This document shows positions 42,732 to 53,594 of a stretch of 64,000 nucleotides of DNA, piece after piece. Source of the stretch: Micromonospora sediminimaris (GTDB lineage: Bacteria; Actinomycetota; Actinomycetes; Mycobacteriales; Micromonosporaceae); the NCBI GenBank assembly GCA_900112325.1, contig FOLJ01000002.1, positions 310,001 through 374,000 of the forward strand, given 5' to 3'. A program made the position numbers and the translations under genes. The notes below the pieces were generated by a model that ran no database searches, was not told the DNA's origin, and was given only the letters and a program-made list of their open reading frames with translations. Each line of letters begins with the position of its first letter. The stretch's first letter is position 1.

Positions 42732-45700
42732 CTAATTACACCCACAGGGGATCCGGGCAGCTCCATTGAACCATCCATTTCCACTTGCGCCCGGAAACAT
42801 GGTAACGAAAGTTCCGTCACCGCGCGTAACTAGAAGATCCTCATCTTTCCTGTAGAACCAATAGTCGGTTCCACCGCCATTATCCGGATTCCATGGGCCA
42901 CGTCGCACCTCATCATGACTGTTCCGCACCTCGCCAATCCGATTCCGGAACCAATCTCTCGCCGACGCGTCGCCCGGATTTAGCCGATAATCCTTGGAAT
43001 GCTTGCCCCATTTCTTTCCGAAGTTTTCCATCCCGCTCAACTCCGGCCCACACCCTGAGTTATGCACGAGGACCGGGGTGTTGCCCGCCAGCACATAATA
43101 CGTGTGGATGTTGTCGACGGTTAGGTTGAAGGCGGGGGCTCGCCATGAGGAGTTCGACACGCGCCCTGTCACCAGGACTGCTTCGCCTCCGGCATCCAGT
43201 AGCCGGTCGCCTGGGTCCAGGGCGTCAGCGCGCTGCCACTCGCCGTCGGTGTCGTTCCAGAACGGATGGTCCTCCGTCGTCTTCAGGGTCTTCCCGCCGA
43301 CCTCAAGCGTGTGCAGGTCGTCATCGTGCACCCAGAGGTGGGTGACTCGACGGTCTCCTCGCTCACCGGTTTCCGGGTCGGTCGCCTCTACCTCGTCGCC
43401 AACCCTTACCTCGCTGATCGGCTTACTCGAACCGTCGGCCAGCAGAACCTCGGTGTCGCCGCTGAAGCTGCACAGTCCGGCGAAGACACGATCCATGTTC
43501 ACCGGCTTGTACGTGGATCGCGCCAGGCTGATGAGGCCGAGTCCACCGCCGGAGAGGCCCATCATGCTTCCGGTCGCGGCGAACGCCAACTCGCCTTCCG
43601 CAATTCCCAGAAGACACGCGGGTAGGGTTCGTGCACACAGGAGTGTTCCTCCGAGCACACCCACGAAGGCGACCGCCTCCAGCGGGTCGGGGGTGCGTGC
43701 CATCGGGTTGTCCTGTTCACAGCCCGCCGAGTCGCCGCCCAGCATGTTGGTGCAGAGGAACACCCAGTTGTGGGTGCTCTCGGCCGCCCAGGTCAGCATC
43801 TCCCGCCAGTTGAACTGAAGCGATCCGCCATACCCGCGGTCGAAGAGAAGTTCCTTGAACACCTTCGCGCTTGGGACGCTCTGCGCGAGCGTGTCATTGA
43901 TCGTCGGCGGTTGGCTTTCTGCGACGGCGATGGGAGTACCTGTGACGGTGGTGCCCCCCTGGTCCTCCTGGTACCCGATCTGGCCGCGCTCGTCGTTGCC
44001 CTCCAGATGACGCAGCCCGGTCGGGTCGGCGAAGGTGATCGGGCTGTTGTTGCCGTACGCGTAGCCGTTCCATTGTTGTGGATCGGCCAGATCCTGAAGT
44101 GGATCGACCGAGACGAACCTGCCGATCGACGGGTCATACGAGCGCGCGCCGATGTGGGTCAACCCCGTCGGGTCGGTGGTGCCGTCGATCGTGCCCCCGA
44201 CAAAACCCAGCTGGTTAGGCCAGGCGGGGGTGCTGCCACGCGGACCGCCGTACGGGTTCTGGCGACGCTGGGTGACCACCTGCGATCCGGCAGTGATGGA
44301 GATTCGCTGGGTGCCCTGATGGTCGTTGACCAGCCAGGTGATGCCGGCCCCGGGCTGCCGCATCGCGTACGTTTGCCCCTGGTGGCTGTAGTAGCGAGTG
44401 GCGGACTTGCTCGCGTTGGTGATGGTGTAGCGGACCTCCATGCCGGGCAGGTACAGCGTCCGTCCCGTGGGATCCCGGGCGATCAGCCGGCCACCGTCGG
44501 CGTCGTAGAGGTACGAGTGGTTCTTTCCGCCGTCACTGACGCTGGCGAGCCGGCCTTCGCTGTCCCAGGTGAGCGTCTGGCTGCCGCTGCCGCTCGGGCA
44601 GCTGTTGCTGGTCGCAGTGGCGTTCGGGCGGCAGGTGGTGTTGCCGGCAGCGTCGTACCGGTAGTTCTTCGTGCCGACCCCGGTGCCGGTGGTGACCACC
44701 TCGGTCGCGGCGTGTGGCCGCGCCGCACCGGCAGTCGGATAACGGTAAGACGACACCGTGTCCGTCGCACCGTGCCGCGTCTCGGCAGCCCGGTTACCGA
44801 CGGAGCGCCCCACCGGGTCGAATGTCCACGAGTGCCAGTAGGGTGCCGGGCCACCCAGGCCCGCCGTGGTTGGGTCCGGTGCGCAGTCAGCGGCGACGGG
44901 TGTCCAGGCACTGGTTAGACGCCGCACGTAGTCGTACCGGAAGCACTGCACATCCCGCGACCCACCCTCCGGATCATCCATGATTCTGGTGATGTTTCCG
45001 GCCGGGTCGTACTCGTAGTCGACGGTGGCGACAGGCTGCGGCGCTTGCTGGCGGATGGTGGTCGCACGGTTCAGCCGCGCCGTGCGGTCGTCGTAGACGA
45101 ACGCCTTCTCCACATAGTTTTGGGCAGTCTGCTGATAACTCACCATGCCCAGTTCGGCGAAGGCCGTGTAGTCGGTGTTGGCGACGTATTGTCCGGCACC
45201 GGGCCAATTGGTGCGAACCTGCTCAGGCAAACCGGTGGTTGAGTCGTAGGTGAAGGTGAGCTGTTCGCCGCCGAGGCCGCCGGTGTTGGGGTAGGTGGCG
45301 CTGGCAACGCTGATCCCGTCGGCCTTGTAGCTGCGGGTGAAGATGTAGGTTCCTGCTAATCCCGTTTCGCTGGCTGGGATGATGTAATCCTCGCCCGAGG
45401 ACTGGTAGAGAGCGTTATAGCCCCGAATCTGCACGCGGTACTCGTTCTTACCGCCGTCGGTCCAGCGGCTGCTGGAGGCCGGGTGCCCTCTCGCCCCGCT
45501 CGGGTCATAGGTCCAACTGGCCCGCAGGTTCGCGGCGGCCACCGAAGTGTCGTAGGTCGCGTCCCTTCGACCGAGGCTGTCGTAGGTGTACACGAGCTTC
45601 TTGCCGAGCGCGTCGATGGTCTCCGTCAGATCGCCGGCGTCGTTGTAGGTCGACATTGTCTGACCGCGGTCAGGATCCTCTGTCCGAATCTGGCGACCGC

Positions 45701-48700
45701 GAATGTCGTGCTCGAAGATCCAGTCGTTACCAGCCGCGTCGGTGACTGCGGCCAATTGAGCCTTAGCGTTGTAGGTATAGGTGGTGGCGTCGAAGGGGCC
45801 GGTGACGGAACCCTCCGCGTGCTGGCGAACTTCTACCGTGTTCCCGCGCGCATCACTGATCGTGGTCGTCGGCGTACCACCGTTCGGCGGTGTCACGTAG
45901 ACACGGTCGCCGCCGTAGGCTGTGGTGGTCTGCCATTGCTTCTCGCCGCCCGACATCAGGATCGAGGCGGTTTGTCGCCCCGCCCGGTCGTACTCGTTGA
46001 CCGTTTGTCCGTTGGCCTCCCAGGCCGCGATCGAACGCAGTTGGGTGCCCGGCGTCAGGTTGGGGTCATGGTGCCGTGAACTGGAGTAGGCGACGCGACC
46101 GGCCGAGTCGTACACGGTCTCGGATAGCACCGTACCACCGCCGGACACCGCCGGGGACTGGGTCTGCCGCGGCCGGGCCAGCCCGTCGAAGAGGGCGTAG
46201 GTGGTGACATACGTGCCCTCGGCGGACACCGCCCGAGTGGCGGTCGCGTTGACCCCACCGCTGTTGCGGACCGTGTAGCTGTACTCGATAGAGGGTGGAC
46301 CCGGGTTGGCCGGATTGGTGCCGATCGGCCGGTTAGGCAGCCACACCTTGACAAGCCGACCCAGAGCGTCATAGCGACGATCGGTCATCTTTCCGTTGGC
46401 ATCGGTGATCCGCTCAGGCAGTCCCCAGATTGGAGACATGTCCTGCGAGGTAGTCCACTCGAGATGGTTGGTGGTGGTGACCCGGGTAACTGGTCCGCCC
46501 GTCGCCGGGGTGTAGTCCGTGGTCGTGCTGTTGCCGCGGATATCGGTCGCCGCTACCACGCGACCATGCGGGTCGTACTGCGAAGTCGAGTTGGTCAGCC
46601 AGGTGGTGCCCCCGGTCGTGGACCAGTCCTTGAGCGTCTCGGTCCGAGTCAAGTCCCCCTTGGTCGGTGCCGCGCCGTAGGGCTTTCCGTCGTAGTAGTT
46701 ACGTACGTCGGCGATCACATGATCGGTCTTGGTCGCATCGGTGCCACACGGTAGAGCGAAGGTCTGCAGCCGGCTCGGCAGCCCGACAATGTTGGCCGAG
46801 ATGTTTCGGGCGTACGTGGTGATCAAACACTGTTCGTCGTCGGTGCGGGCGGTGTCGCCCCGGTCGCTCGCGGCAATGCTCATGCCGTAGTCATCGAAGG
46901 TATTGGTCTTACTGGTCACCCGCCAACCGCGACCGGCGTCGAGCCGGACGGCGTTCCAGGTCGCCCCGACGCCGGTAAAACGGGCGTGTGTGTTGGTGGA
47001 TCCCATGTCGCGGGTCGCGGTCGGTGCGGACTGCCAGCCCTGGTTGACGGCCCGGGAGATCAAGTCGGTGTCTACGCCGTTGTAGACAAGGTGTTCTCGC
47101 ACCGTGCCCCGCAGGGCGTCGACGTCGTCCACCTGTGGGGCGTCAGCCGCATCTGTGGTGTCGCCATCGCCATTGAGATCGCGTGCGGGGTGCCTCACCT
47201 CACGCGCACCGCCGTCGGGCGATGCTTTGTCTCCATGCATGCCGCGGTAGTAATGGGTCTCGGTGAGGGTTTCCCGACCGTCAGTCCCGGTGCGCACCCG
47301 CACCCGGCCGTAGCCTCGGTAGTCGGCCCAGGTGCGGAACTTGTCCCGGGTGAGGCCGTCGTCGTCGGTGTGGTGCCAGGCGGCACCGCCAAGGTATTCG
47401 TATGACGTGATGACGTTGGTGCCGCCGCCAGTCCAATCGGCCTCGGTGACCTCCCGAACGACATACTTGTGGAAGTAGTCGCGCTCGATCTGCTTGGTCA
47501 GTTGATCCTCGGACAGGACGGGATAGCAGCGCAGCGTGTTGCTGTGCGGTGAGGCTGGCATGTTCGACCCGGCCACGCACTCTGGGTTCGAGTACGCGAC
47601 GGTGATCTTTCCGCCGGTCTCGGTCCAGATGTCGCTCAGCCTCATCCAATGCATCGGTGGTTTACCGTCGTCGGCCTGATCGACCCGGTTGGGCTTTTGC
47701 ACCCAGTCGAAGTTGATTTCGGGCAAACTGACCGTGCTTCCGACGTGACCGGCGTGCCGAATGCTCTCCAGCCACATACCGTCGCGCGACGCGTCGCCGT
47801 TCTTCGGGAAGGTGTGGGTGAGCGTCCAGGTCTCGACGTCACCCGAGACGCCGGCGACCCGGGTGCTGATCTTCGCGAGACGTTTCGTGCTCCAGAAAGT
47901 CGGCGAGTAGCGCCCGGCGCAGCTGTCGCCAGTGCACTCCTGATCCCAGGGGACGTCCGGCCAGTGCTGCTCCGTCTTCGTAGTACATTCGGACAGGCAA
48001 CGGTTATCGGTGGTGAAGAACACCTGCGCCGTCGGCGTGGTCGAGCGGTCGGCGGAACCCCGGTCCCAGGTGCCGTAGTCGATCCGGCTCAGCGTAGAGG
48101 CTCGGATGTAGGAGACGTCGTTCGAGTCGGTGACGTTGGCGGCGTACTTGTTGGTCTCCCGCTGGTACCAGAGGGACATGGTGCCGCCGTGCGTGTCCAC
48201 TACGTAATCGAGATTCCAGCGCCATGCCTGCCGACAGTGCCCGTCCTTGAAGGAGGAGTTGTAGCAGGGCTCGCCAGGGTGATTGCCATAGACGCGGACC
48301 GTGTTCGTCGATGCCGTGGCGGCGGTGTGGCCCGGCAGGTCGTCGCGGCCGAAGTAGTACTGCACACCGTCAGCGGTCGTCACCCGCCAGTACTCGCCGT
48401 CCCGCTCGTCGCCATTGTCGGCTCCGGTCAGTTTCTCCACCCTGGACGCATCATCGCCTTTGAGACGCCACTGCCCGGACGCATCGTCCTTGACAAGTTC
48501 GTTAGAGCGTCCGTTCAGTGACAGCACCGCGTTGTCCGTGCCCCAGCAAAGGTCACCGACGTCCTCGCTGTTGGTGGCGTCGCCGGCCGTGTCCTCCAGA
48601 CAGGGCACGTAGCGTCGCTCGATAAAGCCCGGTGCATAGTCGAACCCCTCACCGACCCAGGAAGGCTGGTTGTTGGAGGCGTCGCTGCGCCCGTCGACGG

Positions 48701-49655
48701 CGCTGGAGGAATAACCGAGGGTGAGATCGGGAGCCGGCCCCAAGGCTGGCGGTACCCGTACCGGGTACGACCAGACGAAGTCACCGCTCGACCCGCCAGC
48801 GGACCAACTGGACGAGGGCTGCAGGGGTGTCGCGCCGTAGTCGCCGGCCGGCCCGGCGGACGCGGCCTGCAAGGCGAGGAGCGTCGACGGCGCGCCAGCG
48901 GACGCGTTCGAGTCCGCGTCGAGGTCGACGTCGGCCACCACCTGCTTCGTCTTAAAGTCGTTCCGAGAGGGAAGTTGCCGTGCACCGCAGCTCTTGCGAT
49001 CGGGTGTGCTGAGGGCACACTCTGGGAGGGCGAGCAGGCGCAAGCGGGTGCTCCAGTCGGCGCCGAAGGCAGACTCGAAGGCGCCGTAGTCCACCGCGAC
49101 GCCCATCCGGCCAGGAGCGCCGCTGCCGTCAGTGCGCTCGATCCTGAGCAGTAGACCGTCGCGCCAGACGGGCGAGGCCGCCGCGTGGTCAATGACTTCG
49201 ACCCGGGCCCGGCTCACCGGGACACGAGCGGTCCGTGTGGTGGCCATGGCACCCGTGCGCGCCGAACCGATTCGGACCGGTAACGAACCGGCCCGGGTCA
49301 TCACGGTCGAAGCGCCGTCGGAACCTTCCAGGGCAGCCCGACCCACGAAAAGGTCCACCTCAGCGACTTCAGGACGGGGCCATCTCACATTCGCCGCCGG
49401 TCGGGTCCCGGCGCCCTGTGACAGATCGGCCGGACGCGGCTTCGGCGGAACCGGTTCTGAGGAGACCGGCTTCGGCTGCGTCACGGAAAGCCGCTGCGAG
49501 GTCGCCGACGCCTCCTGCGGCAGGGCTGTCAGCAGCGTGGCCATCACCGTCACCGCGAGAGCCACGGCTAGGACGGGCCGTGCCCGCCCACGGTCCGGGG
49601 TAAGTCGGAATCGGGTGACACGCCGAAACTGGTCGCTGGACGGACGAGAAAGCAT
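42732..49655 (-). CDS. RHS-repeat polymorphic toxin with Hint autoprocessing domain and C-terminal toxin tip
   Basis: 2307 residues from ATG 49655, with GGAGG five bases upstream. A signal segment (LAVALAVTVMATLLTALPQ) starts it, followed by a secreted N-terminal region and long stretches of YD/RHS repeats (e.g. YDALGRLVKVW, YNDAGDLTETIDALGKKLVY). The RHS core ends in GARSYDPSIGRFVSVDPLQD (near residue 1840). From Cys2062 a Hint domain (CSFSGDTEVLLADG, TTEDHPFW, HTYYVLAGNTPVLVHN) runs to about 2196, then a tip of about 110 residues (ENFGKKWGKHSKDY, DYWFYRKDEDLLVTRGDGTF) reminiscent of BECR-fold RNase toxins (uncertain). Its immunity gene follows. Confidence 0.9.
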   Translation of the reverse strand: MLSRPSSDQFRRVTRFRLTPDRGRARPVLAVALAVTVMATLLTALPQEASATSQRLSVTQPKPVSSEPVPPKPRPADLSQGAGTRPAANVRWPRPEVAEVDLFVGRAALEGSDGASTVMTRAGSLPVRIGSARTGAMATTRTARVPVSRARVEVIDHAAASPVWRDGLLLRIERTDGSGAPGRMGVAVDYGAFESAFGADWSTRLRLLALPECALSTPDRKSCGARQLPSRNDFKTKQVVADVDLDADSNASAGAPSTLLALQAASAGPAGDYGATPLQPSSSWSAGGSSGDFVWSYPVRVPPALGPAPDLTLGYSSSAVDGRSDASNNQPSWVGEGFDYAPGFIERRYVPCLEDTAGDATNSEDVGDLCWGTDNAVLSLNGRSNELVKDDASGQWRLKGDDASRVEKLTGADNGDERDGEYWRVTTADGVQYYFGRDDLPGHTAATASTNTVRVYGNHPGEPCYNSSFKDGHCRQAWRWNLDYVVDTHGGTMSLWYQRETNKYAANVTDSNDVSYIRASTLSRIDYGTWDRGSADRSTTPTAQVFFTTDNRCLSECTTKTEQHWPDVPWDQECTGDSCAGRYSPTFWSTKRLAKISTRVAGVSGDVETWTLTHTFPKNGDASRDGMWLESIRHAGHVGSTVSLPEINFDWVQKPNRVDQADDGKPPMHWMRLSDIWTETGGKITVAYSNPECVAGSNMPASPHSNTLRCYPVLSEDQLTKQIERDYFHKYVVREVTEADWTGGGTNVITSYEYLGGAAWHHTDDDGLTRDKFRTWADYRGYGRVRVRTGTDGRETLTETHYYRGMHGDKASPDGGAREVRHPARDLNGDGDTTDAADAPQVDDVDALRGTVREHLVYNGVDTDLISRAVNQGWQSAPTATRDMGSTNTHARFTGVGATWNAVRLDAGRGWRVTSKTNTFDDYGMSIAASDRGDTARTDDEQCLITTYARNISANIVGLPSRLQTFALPCGTDATKTDHVIADVRNYYDGKPYGAAPTKGDLTRTETLKDWSTTGGTTWLTNSTSQYDPHGRVVAATDIRGNSTTTDYTPATGGPVTRVTTTNHLEWTTSQDMSPIWGLPERITDANGKMTDRRYDALGRLVKVWLPNRPIGTNPANPGPPSIEYSYTVRNSGGVNATATRAVSAEGTYVTTYALFDGLARPRQTQSPAVSGGGTVLSETVYDSAGRVAYSSSRHHDPNLTPGTQLRSIAAWEANGQTVNEYDRAGRQTASILMSGGEKQWQTTTAYGGDRVYVTPPNGGTPTTTISDARGNTVEVRQHAEGSVTGPFDATTYTYNAKAQLAAVTDAAGNDWIFEHDIRGRQIRTEDPDRGQTMSTYNDAGDLTETIDALGKKLVYTYDSLGRRDATYDTSVAAANLRASWTYDPSGARGHPASSSRWTDGGKNEYRVQIRGYNALYQSSGEDYIIPASETGLAGTYIFTRSYKADGISVASATYPNTGGLGGEQLTFTYDSTTGLPEQVRTNWPGAGQYVANTDYTAFAELGMVSYQQTAQNYVEKAFVYDDRTARLNRATTIRQQAPQPVATVDYEYDPAGNITRIMDDPEGGSRDVQCFRYDYVRRLTSAWTPVAADCAPDPTTAGLGGPAPYWHSWTFDPVGRSVGNRAAETRHGATDTVSSYRYPTAGAARPHAATEVVTTGTGVGTKNYRYDAAGNTTCRPNATATSNSCPSGSGSQTLTWDSEGRLASVSDGGKNHSYLYDADGGRLIARDPTGRTLYLPGMEVRYTITNASKSATRYYSHQGQTYAMRQPGAGITWLVNDHQGTQRISITAGSQVVTQRRQNPYGGPRGSTPAWPNQLGFVGGTIDGTTDPTGLTHIGARSYDPSIGRFVSVDPLQDLADPQQWNGYAYGNNSPITFADPTGLRHLEGNDERGQIGYQEDQGGTTVTGTPIAVAESQPPTINDTLAQSVPSAKVFKELLFDRGYGGSLQFNWREMLTWAAESTHNWVFLCTNMLGGDSAGCEQDNPMARTPDPLEAVAFVGVLGGTLLCARTLPACLLGIAEGELAFAATGSMMGLSGGGLGLISLARSTYKPVNMDRVFAGLCSFSGDTEVLLADGSSKPISEVRVGDEVEATDPETGERGDRRVTHLWVHDDDLHTLEVGGKTLKTTEDHPFWNDTDGEWQRADALDPGDRLLDAGGEAVLVTGRVSNSSWRAPAFNLTVDNIHTYYVLAGNTPVLVHNSGCGPELSGMENFGKKWGKHSKDYRLNPGDASARDWFRNRIGEVRNSHDEVRRGPWNPDNGGGTDYWFYRKDEDLLVTRGDGTFVTMFPGASGNGWFNGAARIPCGCN

Positions 49656-49744
49656 GAAGACCTCCGCAGGAGCGCGGTATCGGTGTCGCGGGTCGATCGG
49701 TGGCACCGCACCGGCAGGCCAGTGCGGTGGCGGTATTCGATGAG

Positions 49745-52700
49745 TCAGGAGGTGTGGTGGAGACTGGCGACCTCGCGGTCAGACATTGCGCCGGCGAAAA
49801 GCTTCAACTGGTCGAGACCGCCCTCAAGGTAACCCCACTCCGGCCGTCCAGCGCCGACATACAGCGGCGCCTGCGAGGCCGCCCCAACGGCTCCGCTACC
49901 GTGCACCACTTGCCGTATGCCGTTGACATAGATGCGGACCTCAGCTGCGCCCCCGTCGAAGACACCGACGACATGTACCCAGTCGCCGATCGAGGCCGTC
50001 TGATCGGCTGCGGCTGTCGCCCACGTACCACCGCCGCCGAATTCTGGTGTGAAGAGTGCGAACTGCCATTTCTGTGAAGCCGGCCAGAGGCTGAGCTTGA
50101 AAGCGCCTTCACCGCGTTCGCTCCAGCCTTGGCGGAAGATCACCTGCTCCTCACTCCTGTTCACGTCCACCCTGACCCAGGCGGAAACGGTCAGGGACTG
50201 CCCGGAGTTCAGGACCGGGCCGCTCGTCGCGGCGTAGCCGTCGCGATTGCCAGCGCTACCCTGACCGTCGGGCTGCGGCGTGTTGAGCCAAAGCGCGTCA
50301 TTGCCGTCATGCGAGTCGCCCGTGTACCCGACGCTCTGGTCCGCCTCGACGCGGCCTTCGCATCCGTACAGGTCGAGAAGTTGGGACCAGTACGTCGCGC
50401 TCATCATCGGTGAGCAGCCCGAGTACGTTGCACCGTTGAAATCCCAGGACGCTATTTCGACCGGTGCCAGTAGGCCCGCCAGTTCGTGTGTGCCGGCGGC
50501 CTCGTCCGAATCGGTGCCCCATAGGTCGTCCCAGGTGAGCACACGGTCCCAGAGACGCACATCGGCGATCTGTCCCCGCCACCTGTCGGTCATTCTGGCC
50601 TCACCGTCGACGGTCCACAGCCCCGTACCGACCACGAGCGGTCCATTGGCCTTCCATGGCGCGGTTGCTCGCGGTGCCGAACGCACCAGTTGGCCATCGA
50701 CGTAGAGCTGCACCTGCTTTGTGTGGGCGTCGTACACCCCGGCCAGATGGGTCCACCTTCCGACGTCACGAGTGGTCAAGGCGACGGGCGACAGGGCTTC
50801 GACCATCGTGTTTCCCGTCTCCACATCGTGGCTGGGCAACAGGAAGTTCCACTTAAGCTGTCCGTCGGCGATGCGTGCTCCGAGGTAGAAGGAACTCACC
50901 TTCGAGCCAGATTTACCGATCGCGTTCCAGTTGGCGGTGGGGAGGTCTGGATCTGGATCGCTCGGATCCGCGTCCGCCAGTCTGACCCAGGCGGCGACGC
51001 TAAACGAACGGCTGGTGTCCAGCGGCACACCGTCCGCCGAGAGGTACGAGCTGCCGTCGAACGATGCGTGGGACTCTCCGTAGATCCGCGTGTCAGACGC
51101 CCAGCCGACGCTGCCGGTCGAATGGAGGTGGCGACCGCTGATCTGGTCAGACAGTCCGTGGCCGTCGATGGTGTCTAGCGGCCAGTGAGCGAGTGGGTTG
51201 GAGGGGGAACCCACAAGGAATTCGTACGCATTGGTGTCACTCCGCTTATTCGCCTTGTCGACGCTGTAGACGTTCAAGACGTTCAAGCCGTGCTTCGGCG
51301 GTGTGAGTTGGGCCGTGTGCGACGAGCCCTCGCTGACCGCGACAGTGGTCAAAGGAGAGGTCTGCCCCGTCCAGCCGTAGACATACTTCACCACATCGGG
51401 TGCGCCGGCGGTAAAGGTAAACGGCCCGCCAACACCCGGTCCGCCAGCCGCCGTACCGTCGTTCCTGTACAACGACGATGTCACTCCGGGTCTCGGCGGC
51501 CGGGAGACGTCAACGGTGAAGCTGCACCATCCCGACCACGATTTGGAGTAGTCACCGGCCGCATCCCTGGTGCGTACCCGCCACTGGTACGTCTTGCCCT
51601 CGGAGGCCGCTCCGAGACTGATCGTGCCGGACTCTCCGTAGCTGTTGCCCGGCCTGGTCTGTCCGGTCTTGGCCACAACGGCACCCGACGGCAGCTGCTG
51701 ATACTCAAAGTAGCCGACGAGGCTGTCGCCACTGGCGTCGGCGTCGCCGTAATACGCCCTCAGTACAGGGGAAGCAGTGCCGATCGTCGCACCGCATGCT
51801 TGCGAGGAGGTGCTAAGGGAGGTGGGGGTGGCCGGCGGAGTGTTGTATGTGACCTCAAGCCAGGCCTGGTTCGTGTAGAACTTTTTCCACCGGCCCTGCA
51901 AGGACTCACCCTCACCCGAAGGGTTGCACGCGCAGAGGCCCACCGTGTACGTCGATGACTTGTCGTCGATCTCGCTCTGCAGATCCTCGTTGAGGCGGGA
52001 GCTGACAAACTCTGCGTCGGTATCGGGTTGGATACGCCCACAGCCGCCGGCCTCGTTTGCGTTTCCTTCCCAGGAGTCGAGGTATGTCGCCGGCAGGGGA
52101 CGTGTCTTCCAGGCCATCCGGCCGGCGCTGGATACCGTGATCGCGCTGGTGCGGTAGGCGTACACGAAGGTCGGGTCGCAGGAGTACGAGTGGTCGAGAG
52201 TGACCCGAACCTCGGCCCGGATGACCTTTTTGCCCTTCAGACCAGAGATGTTGAAGTCGTAGTACGAGCGGTACATCTCGCCGTTGCCGCCCTCGGGCTC
52301 GGGTTGGCGGCCAACCCGAGCCCGACTGGTCTCGTTGTTCTCTCCGTTGCTACTGGAGTAGGCCCACTTGCTTCTCAGCTTCTCGAACTGGGGATCCACG
52401 AACACGGGGTAGGTCAGTTTGGAGTCGGCTAGCAGCGTCGGATCGGGTGCCACCGACAGCTCGTTGCCGGCCACGCTCACGACTACCTCTGCGGTGCGTG
52501 AGGTGACGGCCGGCTCGGCGGCCGTGGCCGGCTCCCCTGATGTCGCACTCGCCCGCACGCCAGCCTCGGTGACCGAGGCGCGCACCTCCCCTGCCCGGGC
52601 CGGGTCGCTGGAGGAGTCCCACATCTGCGCCAGCGCCGAGACGGCAACCGTGGCACCGGACCGGTCGACCAGCCGCAGCGTTCCGGCAGTGCCCCGCTCC

Positions 52701-53347
52701 ACTCGCAGGTCACCACCGGTCAGATAACGCAGCGAGCGGATCAGCGGGTTCGCGGCGGCCTGCGACGTCAACAGTTCCACGACATGGCTGTAGCCCTGGG
52801 CGGTCGCAGTGACGTGGAGGTTGACGTCTTCGAGCACCGATCGGTAAGTGGCGGTCGCGCCTACGACGTCCGGCACGGGAAGCGGCCCCAGCGGCCAGGT
52901 CAGGGTGAACGTGTCATCGCCTTGCCTCCACACCACCAGCGGTCCGCCACCACCAGGCGAGAAGGAGACATCTGCGGTGGTGACGGCGGGAGCGAGCCGT
53001 CCGTCGCGGATGCCCAGCGCCGGATCGATCGGCCTCCACGAGCCATCAGCTCTGCGTACCCGCTGAGGTGCGACCGACGTCCGCAGCGTCCTGGTGCCCG
53101 AGGGGTCGATGACCACCTGGGCGTACTCGGTACGCGCACTGAGGACTTCCACGGGGCGATCGCATGCGAGCGCGAGTTCAGCGGCGGCAGCCTCATCGGC
53201 GGCCTCCCGCGCTGTGCAGTCGACTGTGGTCGTACCAGACGGAGCGGGCGTGGAGGCCACGCTCGACGTCGGCCCCGCGATCAACCCAGCAACAAGCATG
53301 CTGGCTGCGAGCAGGCCACTGCAGGCACGCCGCTTCCACGACATCAT
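49745..53347 (-). CDS. Secreted LamG-domain surface protein, partner of the RHS toxin
   Basis: 1200 residues from ATG 53347 with GGGGAG nearby. A signal peptide ends SSVASTPA. The N-terminal 550 residues hold WapA/DNRLRE-like segments (YPVFVDPQFEKLRSKWAYSS, RSYYDFNISGLKGKKVIRAE), then an Fn3-like stretch, then two LamG/concanavalin-like domains (about 719-935 and 962-1200; SFSVAAWVRLAD, QSLTVSAWVRVDV). No membrane anchor is visible. It lies 89 bases upstream of the RHS gene in the same direction, a recurrent actinobacterial pairing, and may help export or display the toxin (inference). Confidence 0.85.
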   Translation of the reverse strand: MMSWKRRACSGLLAASMLVAGLIAGPTSSVASTPAPSGTTTVDCTAREAADEAAAAELALACDRPVEVLSARTEYAQVVIDPSGTRTLRTSVAPQRVRRADGSWRPIDPALGIRDGRLAPAVTTADVSFSPGGGGPLVVWRQGDDTFTLTWPLGPLPVPDVVGATATYRSVLEDVNLHVTATAQGYSHVVELLTSQAAANPLIRSLRYLTGGDLRVERGTAGTLRLVDRSGATVAVSALAQMWDSSSDPARAGEVRASVTEAGVRASATSGEPATAAEPAVTSRTAEVVVSVAGNELSVAPDPTLLADSKLTYPVFVDPQFEKLRSKWAYSSSNGENNETSRARVGRQPEPEGGNGEMYRSYYDFNISGLKGKKVIRAEVRVTLDHSYSCDPTFVYAYRTSAITVSSAGRMAWKTRPLPATYLDSWEGNANEAGGCGRIQPDTDAEFVSSRLNEDLQSEIDDKSSTYTVGLCACNPSGEGESLQGRWKKFYTNQAWLEVTYNTPPATPTSLSTSSQACGATIGTASPVLRAYYGDADASGDSLVGYFEYQQLPSGAVVAKTGQTRPGNSYGESGTISLGAASEGKTYQWRVRTRDAAGDYSKSWSGWCSFTVDVSRPPRPGVTSSLYRNDGTAAGGPGVGGPFTFTAGAPDVVKYVYGWTGQTSPLTTVAVSEGSSHTAQLTPPKHGLNVLNVYSVDKANKRSDTNAYEFLVGSPSNPLAHWPLDTIDGHGLSDQISGRHLHSTGSVGWASDTRIYGESHASFDGSSYLSADGVPLDTSRSFSVAAWVRLADADPSDPDPDLPTANWNAIGKSGSKVSSFYLGARIADGQLKWNFLLPSHDVETGNTMVEALSPVALTTRDVGRWTHLAGVYDAHTKQVQLYVDGQLVRSAPRATAPWKANGPLVVGTGLWTVDGEARMTDRWRGQIADVRLWDRVLTWDDLWGTDSDEAAGTHELAGLLAPVEIASWDFNGATYSGCSPMMSATYWSQLLDLYGCEGRVEADQSVGYTGDSHDGNDALWLNTPQPDGQGSAGNRDGYAATSGPVLNSGQSLTVSAWVRVDVNRSEEQVIFRQGWSERGEGAFKLSLWPASQKWQFALFTPEFGGGGTWATAAADQTASIGDWVHVVGVFDGGAAEVRIYVNGIRQVVHGSGAVGAASQAPLYVGAGRPEWGYLEGGLDQLKLFAGAMSDREVASLHHTS

Positions 53348-53594
53348 GACGCTCCCCCCGTGCACGTCGTACGACAGCAGGCGAACCCTAAAGATCGGTT
53401 AGGCGTGTTGTAAATAGACGACTACAAGTTGCGACCACAAGCCTGACAAGGCATGCGTAACCGGGCGGGGAGAGCCACGATCTGTGGGCGGGACCACGCC
53501 ACTGCCTATGAGGCGACTCAACCATCATCAGCATGGAGGTGCAGCGCGACCGGCGGGTCCCCGCCGGAAACGTGAAGTCAGTAGCATCTCCGCC

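Noticed and set aside
43770..44918. Plus-strand 382-codon frame inside the RHS gene
   Set aside because: Antisense shadow; the RHS reading frame is continuous with repeats and Hint motifs.
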